Of a DNA stretch of 7,826 nt, positions 1-4,946 are shown piece after piece. The position numbers and the translations under genes are program-made. How positions within the stretch are numbered: the first letter of the stretch is position 1; every line of letters begins with the position of its first letter. The DNA comes from Oscillospiraceae bacterium (lineage in GTDB: Bacteria; Bacillota; Clostridia; Oscillospirales; UBA929). The stretch lies in contig JAISVO010000011.1 in assembly GCA_031271525.1 (NCBI GenBank), forward strand, positions 1-7,826. The letters run 5' to 3'. The notes below the pieces were generated by a model that saw nothing but the letters and a program-made list of their open reading frames with translations, was not told where the DNA came from and made no database searches.

Positions 1-1
1 C

Positions 2-1375
2 GAACGTCAGCAATTTAACATGGATGATTTGTGGAAAAATTCAGAGGCGTTTATCAGGGAATACCCCGTGATTTTGAGTACGGCTTATTCTCTCCGCAGC
101 AGTCTTTCCCATAAAGTTATGTACGACTATGTCATAATCGACGAAGCGTCCCAAGTCGATCTCGCAACGGGAGCGCTCGCGTTGTCATGCGCGAAAAAGG
201 CGGTCATCGTTGGAGATTTGAAACAGCTTCCGAACGTGGTGGATTCTGAGACGGCAAGAAAAACTGACTTACTTTTTAATGAATTTAACTTGCCGGAAGT
301 GTATAGATACAAAAGCCATAGTTTACTGTCCGCTGTTTCGGAACTTTTCCCGAATGCCCCCAAAGTGTTATTGCGTGAACACTATCGCTGTCACCCAAAG
401 ATTATTGAGTTTTGCAACCAAAAGTTTTATAACAATCAACTTATTATCCTTACCGAGCCTAAATCTGAGCGCAAACCACTTTTTGTGTATAAGACTGTGC
501 CGGGGAATCATGCGCGTGAGCGTATGAACCAGAGACAAATCGACGTAATAAAAAGCGAAATCCTCCCGCAGCAATCTCTTTTAGGCAGCGGCGTTTCCGT
601 CGGCATTGTTACGCCATATCGTAATCAAACGAACGCTCTCCAAGAGGCTTTTGCCGGAACCGGTATACAGGCCGATACGGTAGATAAATTCCAAGGCCGT
701 GAAAACGATGTAATAATCCTTTCGACAGTGGATAACGAAATATCCGATTTTACAGACAACGCAAATCGCCTTAATGTCGCAATTTCACGCGCTATCGAGC
801 AGCTTATCGTTGTGGTAAACGGCGGAGATGATATGCCTGACAAGAATATTGGCGACCTTGTCCGTTACGTTGAATACAATAATATGGATGTCATAGACAG
901 CGCTGTTTACTCGGTTTTCGATTATCTGTATGAAAGCTATCGGGGAAAGAGAAACGCCTTATTGCGTGAGCAAGGGAGAATATCAGAGTATGACAGCGAA
1001 AACCTAATGTATTCACTCATTTGTGAGGTTCTCGGTAATGAAAGGTTCGCGAAATTCGGTATCGCCTCTCATGTTCCGTTAAAAATGATCCTCAGGGACA
1101 CAAAGCGGTTAGATACGAATGAAGAGCGGTACGCACAGAATATTCTGACCCATGTCGATTTTCTTGTTTTCGATAAAATCGGGAAAGTCCCACGGCTCGT
1201 TGTAGAGGTTGATGGCGCGGAGTATCACGCCAAAGGGACACGGCAAGCGGAACGGGACAAATTGAAAAACAGTATCTTGGAAAAGTATGAGTTGCCATAT
1301 ATACGCTTCAAGACGGATGGCAGTGGTGAACGCGACCGGCTTATCGCTGCTCTCAATAATATTATGGGTAAATAG
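2..1375 (+). CDS. Superfamily 1 DNA2/NAM7-like helicase with C-terminal DUF2726-like nuclease domain (5' partial)
   Basis: The frame is open to the left edge (E-R-Q-Q-F-N precede the Met at base 20), so the Met is internal and the gene starts outside the window. Counting from that Met, the helicase motifs run in order: DEASQ (Walker B, 41-45), GDLKQLP (motif III, 65-71), REHYRCHP (motif IV, 119-126), VTPYRNQ (197-203), DKFQGREND (motif V, 222-230) and LNVAISRA (motif VI with arginine finger, 251-258). Walker A must lie upstream. After a linker, residues 380-435 resemble DUF2726/DUF559 nuclease-like domains of the PD-(D/E)XK fold: D380, the EVDG motif at 396-399, H403, K414 and the LPYIRFKT end. 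The protein is therefore probably an ATP-driven nucleic-acid helicase joined to a nuclease. Such fusions are frequent in defence islands and mobile regions, but no partner gene is visible. Its codons are AT-richer than those of all genes to the right, which suggests transfer. The family is well supported; the biological role is inferred. Confidence 0.9.
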   Translation, partial: ERQQFNMDDLWKNSEAFIREYPVILSTAYSLRSSLSHKVMYDYVIIDEASQVDLATGALALSCAKKAVIVGDLKQLPNVVDSETARKTDLLFNEFNLPEVYRYKSHSLLSAVSELFPNAPKVLLREHYRCHPKIIEFCNQKFYNNQLIILTEPKSERKPLFVYKTVPGNHARERMNQRQIDVIKSEILPQQSLLGSGVSVGIVTPYRNQTNALQEAFAGTGIQADTVDKFQGRENDVIILSTVDNEISDFTDNANRLNVAISRAIEQLIVVVNGGDDMPDKNIGDLVRYVEYNNMDVIDSAVYSVFDYLYESYRGKRNALLREQGRISEYDSENLMYSLICEVLGNERFAKFGIASHVPLKMILRDTKRLDTNEERYAQNILTHVDFLVFDKIGKVPRLVVEVDGAEYHAKGTRQAERDKLKNSILEKYELPYIRFKTDGSGERDRLIAALNNIMGK

Positions 1376-1413
1376 TGATTAAACAATCAGAAATGAATCG
1401 AGATCATAAATCA

Positions 1414-1450
1414 AAGAGTGGGATGCCGGTAAAAATCGGCATCCCCTCTT
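1414..1450. terminator. Hairpin between convergent genes, probable bidirectional terminator
   Basis: A long inverted repeat lies between the helicase stop and the end of the opposing regulator gene. The outer arm AAGAG (1414-1418) pairs with CTCTT (1446-1450). The inner arm GGGATGCCG (1420-1428) pairs perfectly with CGGCATCCC (1437-1445). One T is bulged at 1419, and the loop is 8 nt (1429-1436). This gives 14 base pairs. Neither side is followed by a classical run of T; the minus-strand exit is somewhat T-rich (TGATTTATGA). Position between convergent genes supports termination for both; Rho-independent strength is uncertain. Confidence 0.65.
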
Positions 1451-1503
1451 GAAATTCCTATGAGAACAGGGTCTTATCTGTTGTACCGCGACATTCCCCC
1501 CTT

Positions 1504-1905
1504 TTACGACAGCTTCGCGATCACCGCTTTGACCTCGGCGGACGCTTTGATCACCCCGTGAACCCGTGCCGAGGAGATGGCATTCCCGAAGAGTTCGCCC
1601 GAAACCTCCTCCGGCACGATCAGGACGCCGATCACCCGCAGAACTGCTCGCTGCCCCTGTGATTCCAAGGCTTCCAGCTCGTCTTTATCCAGCGCGATAA
1701 TCCCCAGCCCCCCGAGGAAGCGCTTCCCGTCGAACGCCGCGGGGCGGAGGAACCCTTCCATCTCGCCCTCACGCCCCCTCAGGAGGTCGGTTACCCCCTC
1801 CCGCACCAAGCCGGAACGGCTGGCGTACAGCCCCCGCTGGGTCAGGTAGTCCATCTGAGCCACCTCCGTCGGAGTGAAATTGACCGTCAGTTTCTCGCTC
1901 TTCAT
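1504..1905 (-). CDS. Ribbon-helix-helix (CopG/Arc-type) transcriptional regulator, 133 aa
   Basis: The 133-residue product begins MKSEKLTVNFTPTEVAQMDY and continues with an ASRSGLVREGVTDLL helix. This short beta strand followed by two helices (about residues 4-43) is the ribbon-helix-helix DNA-binding fold, which binds DNA as a dimer. The ATG at 1905 was chosen because GGAGGTG lies 6 nt upstream (1912-1918); a longer open frame reaching 2124 would run through the promoter. The C-terminal 80 residues alternate hydrophobic strands (VLRVIGVLIV, ARVHGVIKAS) and may be an oligomerisation or ligand domain; I do not recognise a named family. The gene has its own near-consensus promoter with a 16-bp palindrome just downstream, so negative autoregulation is likely. 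It is divergent from the glyoxalase-fold and hydrogenase-module genes and could control them too, although the other promoter has a different repeat. Fold assignment is fairly firm; targets are inferred. Confidence 0.8.
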   Translation of the reverse strand: MKSEKLTVNFTPTEVAQMDYLTQRGLYASRSGLVREGVTDLLRGREGEMEGFLRPAAFDGKRFLGGLGIIALDKDELEALESQGQRAVLRVIGVLIVPEEVSGELFGNAISSARVHGVIKASAEVKAVIAKLS

Positions 1906-1911
1906 GTTTGG

Positions 1912-1918
1912 CACCTCC
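1912..1918 (-). promoter_or_regulatory. Ribosome binding site fixing the regulator start
   Basis: Read on the minus strand, GGAGGTG lies 6 nt before the ATG at 1905. This strong site favours that start over the in-frame upstream ATG at 1920, which lies immediately before it. Confidence 0.8.
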
Positions 1919-1923
1919 ATAGC

Positions 1924-1939
1924 CCATCTATATAGATGG
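1924..1939. promoter_or_regulatory. Perfect 16-bp palindrome, probable operator of the ribbon-helix-helix regulator
   Basis: CCATCTATATAGATGG is a perfect palindrome. It lies just downstream of the minus-strand -10 box, at roughly +5 to +20 of the predicted transcript and ahead of the regulator's ribosome binding site. Ribbon-helix-helix proteins typically bind short symmetric sites near their own promoters, so this is the natural autoregulatory operator. Binding is inferred; the symmetry is directly visible. Confidence 0.7.
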
Positions 1940-1950
1940 TATTTTCCTGT

Positions 1951-1979
1951 AGTATAGCATGAAGAGGAATGGGTGTCAA
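1951..1979 (-). promoter_or_regulatory. Sigma-70/sigma-A promoter of the regulator gene
   Basis: On the minus strand, TTGACA (1974-1979) and TATACT (1951-1956) are separated by exactly 17 nt. A TGC directly before the -10 box provides an extended -10 element. The match is close to ideal, so expression should be strong unless repressed. Confidence 0.88.
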
Positions 1980-2041
1980 GGGGGAAGATTGCCTTTTTCG
2001 GCAAACGAAGAGACCCGCCCCCCAATTGTACGTTAATCCCC

Positions 2042-2070
2042 TTGCCACCTCTGGGCTTTTGGTGTATACT
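2042..2070 (+). promoter_or_regulatory. Sigma-70/sigma-A promoter of the glyoxalase-fold gene and possibly the downstream module
   Basis: TTGCCA (2042-2047) and TATACT (2065-2070) are separated by 17 nt. The predicted start is about 27 nt before the ATG at 2104. No other promoter is evident before 5592, so it may drive the whole block up to the PHP gene. Confidence 0.82.
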
Positions 2071-2083
2071 AGCCCTACACCAA
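2059..2083. promoter_or_regulatory. 8-9-8 inverted repeat over the -10 box, probable operator
   Basis: TTGGTGTA (2059-2066) is the exact reverse complement of TACACCAA (2076-2083), with a 9-nt spacer. The repeat covers the -10 box and the expected transcription start, an ideal position for a repressor. Its sequence is unrelated to the palindrome at 1924-1939, so a different regulator, not encoded in this window, may bind it. Confidence 0.6.
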
Positions 2084-2103
2084 CACAAAGGGGGGCGGTT
2101 GCC

Positions 2104-2466
2104 ATGAAGTTCACCCTCGCGCACAGCAACCTCAACGTCGCGGATATGGAGCGTTCGCTGGCGTTCTACAAGCAGGCGCTCGGGATGGAACCGGTCAGCC
2201 GGAAGAAGACCGATTCCTTCGAGCTTGCCTTCCTCTCGGACGGCTTGTCAAGCCACCAGATCGAGCTGACGTGGCTTCGCGATAAAGACGGCGCTTACGA
2301 CTTGGGCGACAACGAATCGCACATCTGCTTCGGAACGGACGACTACGAAGGGGCGCACGCCCTCCACACCGAGATGGGCTGTATCTGTTTCGAGAACCCC
2401 GCGATGGGAGTGTACTTCATTGAGGATCCCGACGGCTATTGGCTGGAAATTCTACCAAAACGATAA
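2104..2466 (+). CDS. VOC-superfamily (glyoxalase I-like) metalloprotein, 120 aa
   Basis: The 120-residue protein fits a single-unit vicinal oxygen chelate (glyoxalase I/lactoylglutathione lyase-like) subunit, about the length of bacterial GloA. The expected four metal ligands are present: H7 in LAHSNLNV, E54 in QIELTW, H73 in ESHICF and E115 in YWLEIL. The C-terminal DPDGYWLEI signature is typical. It is probably a dimeric cytoplasmic enzyme that isomerises a hemithioacetal or a related small substrate; the actual substrate cannot be read from the sequence. The ATG at 2104 follows AAGGGGGG by 8 nt and lies downstream of a good promoter. A longer in-frame start at 1969 would lie upstream of that promoter and is rejected. 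The next gene begins 33 nt after the stop with no promoter or terminator seen between them, so it is probably cotranscribed with the hydrogenase-associated module. Confidence 0.88.
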   Translation: MKFTLAHSNLNVADMERSLAFYKQALGMEPVSRKKTDSFELAFLSDGLSSHQIELTWLRDKDGAYDLGDNESHICFGTDDYEGAHALHTEMGCICFENPAMGVYFIEDPDGYWLEILPKR

Positions 2467-2499
2467 ACTCAAAAGACGCTGAAAAGGCAGGAAACAACG

Positions 2500-2847
2500 A
2501 TGACGATCGGGGACATTCAAACACTGCTAGGGGCGGAAGTCCTCAGCGGGGAAGATCTGCTCGGGCAGCCGGTGCTGTCCGCCTGCGGGTCGGACATGAT
2601 GAGCGACGTGCTGGCGTTCGTGAAGGAGCAGTCGGTCCTCCTCACCGGGCTTGTCAACCCGCAGGTGATCCGGACCGCAGAGATGATGGATATGCGATGC
2701 GTCGTCTTTGTGCGGGGGAAGAAACCGGACGGGGCGATGCTCACCCTCGCGAAGGCCCACGACATCGCGGTGCTGCAGACCCCGCTCCGCCTCTACACCG
2801 CCTGCGGACGCCTCTACGCCGCGGGGCTGAAGGGGGAAGACGGGTGA
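2500..2847 (+). CDS. DRTGG-domain protein A (HPr kinase N-domain-like), 115 aa
   Basis: The protein is a stand-alone DRTGG domain, related to the N-terminal domain of HPr kinase/phosphorylase and lacking any catalytic domain. Recognisable parts are the N-terminal MTIGDIQTLLGAEVLSG helix-turn, the ACGSDMMSDVLAF segment (28-40), which replaces the DRTGG signature region, a central VNPQVIRTAEMMDMRCVVFV segment and a final HDIAVLQTPLRLY. It resembles the second DRTGG protein at 4611-4946 in layout and is probably its paralog. AGGCAGGAAA precedes the ATG. The stop overlaps the GTG of the ATPase gene by GTGA, implying translational coupling. Proteins of this kind recur beside clostridial hydrogenase genes; a small-ligand sensing or adaptor role is likely, but no ligand is known to me. 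Domain call good, function unknown. Confidence 0.8.
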   Translation: MTIGDIQTLLGAEVLSGEDLLGQPVLSACGSDMMSDVLAFVKEQSVLLTGLVNPQVIRTAEMMDMRCVVFVRGKKPDGAMLTLAKAHDIAVLQTPLRLYTACGRLYAAGLKGEDG

Positions 2848-3275
2848 GCGCCCCCGAACACATTATCCGGGAACAGTACACCGTTGACGGCGACGACTTC
2901 CAAGCCGCCGGCGGCGCTTCCAGCGCGATGAAGAAACTGCTGCGCTCCCTCGGCGTCCCGCCCGACGCGATCCGGCGGGCAGCCATCTGCATGTATGAGG
3001 GCGAGATCAACATGGTGATCCACGCGAACGGCGGTGAAGCCGAGGTGACCTTCGACGGCGGCGTGATCACGATGACCCTTCGGGACACCGGGCCGGGGAT
3101 CCCCGACCCCGAGCTGGCGCTGCGGGAGGGCTGGTCCACCGCGACCGACGCCATCCGCGACCTTGGCTTCGGCGCCGGGATGGGGATGCCCAATATGAAG
3201 CGGAACGCCGACGAAATGACGATCAACAGCGTGATCAACCAAGGAACGGTTATAGTGATGACGATAAGGGTGTGA
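2844..3275 (+). CDS. RsbW/SpoIIAB-like ATP-binding protein (anti-sigma-type serine kinase fold), 143 aa
   Basis: This is a lone GHKL ATPase domain of the anti-sigma-factor kinase class. The N box is MYEGEINMVIHANGG, with E52 in the catalytic-base position of SpoIIAB/RsbW and N56 as the Mg-ATP ligand. The G1 box is DTGPGIPD (81-88), and the glycine-rich G2 box with ATP lid is GFGAGMGMPNMK (108-119). The length is typical of RsbW-type proteins. The GTG at 2844 was chosen because AGGGGGA lies 6 nt upstream and the start overlaps the preceding stop as GTGA; the open frame continues further 5' but only through the DRTGG gene. RsbW relatives bind a sigma factor or phosphorylate an STAS protein on serine. 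No sigma factor, STAS protein or PP2C phosphatase is visible here, so the partner may be a DRTGG protein, the hydrogenase-like protein or something encoded elsewhere. Kinase activity is inferred. Confidence 0.85.
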   Translation: MSAPEHIIREQYTVDGDDFQAAGGASSAMKKLLRSLGVPPDAIRRAAICMYEGEINMVIHANGGEAEVTFDGGVITMTLRDTGPGIPDPELALREGWSTATDAIRDLGFGAGMGMPNMKRNADEMTINSVINQGTVIVMTIRV

Positions 3276-3282
3276 GGCGACG

Positions 3283-4602
3283 ATGACCCACTGCGTCACC
3301 CTCGATAAAGAAAAATGCAAAGGCTGCACTACCTGTATCCGCCAGTGCCCCACCGAGGCAATCCGCGTGCGCCGGGGGAAAGCCACCATCATCAGCGAAC
3401 GTTGCATCGACTGCGGGCGCTGTGTCCTCGCCTGTCCGCACCACGCGAAGCGGGCGGTGTGCGACCCGCTGACCCTGATGGAGCAGTTCCGCTACACCGT
3501 CGCCCTGCCGGCCCCAAGCCTGTACGGGCAGTTCCGCAACCTCGACGACATCGGGGTCGTTCTGGGCGGCTTGCTGGAGATGGGCTTTGACGGCGTCTAT
3601 GAGGTGGCGAGGGCCGCCGAGGAGATGAGCGCCCACGCGTTGGTGAAGTTCGGGATCGCCCGGAAGGGCGTCGGCTACGACGGCGCGGAGCCGGTCCCCG
3701 CCGTCCGCCCGCTGATCTCTACCGCCTGTCCCGCCTGTGTCCGCCTGATCTGTATGCGGTTTCCCCGTCTGATCCCCCACCTCGCGCCTGAGATCGCCCC
3801 GGTCGAGCTGGCGGCCCTCGCGGCACGCGCCGAAGCCGCCAAGAAGACGGGTCTGCCCCCGGACAAGATCGGCGTCTTCTTCATCACCCCCTGCCCCGCC
3901 AAGATGACGGCGGCGCACTTCCCGCTGGGTCTCAGCGAACCGGTGCTGGACGGTGCCTTCTCGATGGCGGAACTGTATGTAAAACTGCTGCCCGCGATGA
4001 AGAAGGCCGCGATGAAGGACAATGTCTTCCCGTCGGTGGGGCTGGCCGGGGTCGGCTGGGCGGTGTCCAGCGGCGAGAGCGCGGTACTGCGGAACATGAA
4101 GACGATCGCAATCGACGAGATCCCGAACGTCATCGCGGTGCTGGAGGACATCGAGGACGGAAAGCTGCCCGAGGTGGGGTTTGTCGAGCTGAACGCCTGC
4201 ACGCAGGGCTGTGTCGGCGGCTGCCTGACGGTGGAGAATCCCTATGTCTCCAAGATGCGGATCCAGGAGCTGATGAAGAATTTACCCGACACCCTCCTCT
4301 CCCGCCTTCGTTACGACGACCCCGGAACACCGCCGACCCGGGACCTTCCCCTCGCCTACGAACCGGCCGACGTACTGGACGGCGACATGTCGGCGGCGAT
4401 GGAGAAACGGTTCCGGATGGACGCCCTGCTCGGCCGCCTTCCCGGTTTGGACTGCGCCTCCTGCGGTGCGCCGAGCTGCCGCGCCCTCGCCGAGGACGTA
4501 GTGCGGGGCTACGCGCAGGAAGCCGACTGCGTCTTCTTAACCCGGGACAGTATGGGAGAGGGCGGGTACCTGCCGCCCCCGTTCCGACATTCGCAAAAGT
4601 GA
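3283..4602 (+). CDS. Sensory-type [FeFe]-hydrogenase-like iron-sulfur protein (group D-like HydS), 439 aa
   Basis: Two [4Fe-4S] ferredoxin motifs open the protein (C12, C15, C18, C22 and C41, C44, C47, C51). The [FeFe]-hydrogenase large-subunit domain follows. All four H-cluster cysteines are kept: C149 in STACPAC, C204 in TPCPAK (with K207), and C306 and C310 in ELNACTQGC. Three active-site residues differ from catalytic enzymes in Clostridium CpI numbering: the proton-relay C299 is A148, M353 is T202 and M497 is N304. A further Fe-S motif of the PF04060 type closes the protein (C391, C394, C399, C416). There is no PAS, kinase or phosphatase domain. Sensory [FeFe]-hydrogenases of groups C and D have such losses, and lack of PAS favours group D. 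It probably binds H2 or reports redox state rather than turning over quickly. It needs the HydEFG maturases, not encoded here. The start is 7 nt after the ATPase stop with a weak GAGG site. Confidence 0.88.
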   Translation: MTHCVTLDKEKCKGCTTCIRQCPTEAIRVRRGKATIISERCIDCGRCVLACPHHAKRAVCDPLTLMEQFRYTVALPAPSLYGQFRNLDDIGVVLGGLLEMGFDGVYEVARAAEEMSAHALVKFGIARKGVGYDGAEPVPAVRPLISTACPACVRLICMRFPRLIPHLAPEIAPVELAALAARAEAAKKTGLPPDKIGVFFITPCPAKMTAAHFPLGLSEPVLDGAFSMAELYVKLLPAMKKAAMKDNVFPSVGLAGVGWAVSSGESAVLRNMKTIAIDEIPNVIAVLEDIEDGKLPEVGFVELNACTQGCVGGCLTVENPYVSKMRIQELMKNLPDTLLSRLRYDDPGTPPTRDLPLAYEPADVLDGDMSAAMEKRFRMDALLGRLPGLDCASCGAPSCRALAEDVVRGYAQEADCVFLTRDSMGEGGYLPPPFRHSQK

Positions 4603-4610
4603 GGGATTCC

Positions 4611-4946
4611 ATGACTGTACAGACACTGGCGGAGAAACTGAACCTCACCGTCCTGTCCGGCGGCGCGGACGCGCTTAACCGGGAGGTTACGGGCGGTTAC
4701 TGCGGCGACCTGCTGAGTTGGGTGATGGGGCGCGCCCCCCAAAACGGGGCGTGGATCACCATCATGAGCAACGTCAACGTCGCGGCGGTGGCGGAGCTTG
4801 CCGACATTTCCTGCGTGCTCCTCGCGGAAGGCGTTGCTCCCGACGCGGCGCTGCTATCGCGGGCCGCCGCCGAACAAATACCCCTCCTCCAAAGCCCCGA
4901 GGCGGCGTTTACTCTGGCGGGGAAGCTTTACGGCCTACTGCGGTGA
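4611..4946 (+). CDS. DRTGG-domain protein B, 111 aa
   Basis: A second stand-alone DRTGG domain. It begins MTVQTLAEKLNLTVLSGG and carries the characteristic GGYCGDLLSWVMGRA segment followed by GAWITIMSNVNVAAVAELAD, VLLAEGVAPD and an EQIPLLQS end. It fits the common family pattern better than the paralog at 2500-2847. The ATG at 4611 is preferred because GAGGG lies 5 nt upstream and the product then lines up with protein A. An alternative GTG at 4599 would overlap the preceding stop as GTGA and add four residues, but it lacks a ribosome binding site. Its stop overlaps the PHP gene start by GTGA. No catalytic residues are recognisable. It probably acts with the hydrogenase-like protein or the ATPase as a ligand-binding or adaptor partner; this is inference from context. 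Confidence 0.82.
   Translation: MTVQTLAEKLNLTVLSGGADALNREVTGGYCGDLLSWVMGRAPQNGAWITIMSNVNVAAVAELADISCVLLAEGVAPDAALLSRAAAEQIPLLQSPEAAFTLAGKLYGLLR

Noticed and set aside
1465..1482. AACAG-N8-CTGTT repeat after the regulator stop
   Set aside because: A 5-bp stem without a T tract; likely chance next to the much stronger hairpin at 1414-1450.
1989..2004. Small hairpin TTGCC-N6-GGCAA between the divergent promoters
   Set aside because: Only 5 bp of stem, outside both promoter cores; too weak to call as an operator or terminator.
1969..2103. Longer in-frame start for the VOC protein at 1969
   Set aside because: The extension lies upstream of the 2042-2070 promoter, and the VOC fold begins at the Met at 2104, which has its own AAGGGGGG site.
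1906..2124. N-terminal extension of the regulator frame upstream to 2124 on the minus strand
   Set aside because: It would run through the regulator's own promoter and palindrome and adds unlikely protein sequence; the ATG at 1905 has a strong ribosome binding site.
2439..2843. Open frame preceding the RsbW-like gene in the same frame
   Set aside because: It overlaps the DRTGG A gene in another frame and gives arginine-rich, low-complexity sequence typical of a shadow frame in GC-rich DNA.
2741..3918. Long minus-strand open frames opposite the ATPase and hydrogenase-like genes
   Set aside because: GC-rich antisense shadows without recognisable domains, ribosome binding sites or promoters; the plus-strand proteins are conserved families.
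4718..4942. Open frame preceding the PHP gene in the same frame
   Set aside because: Arginine-rich shadow of DRTGG B; the PHP domain starts at the GTG at 4943.
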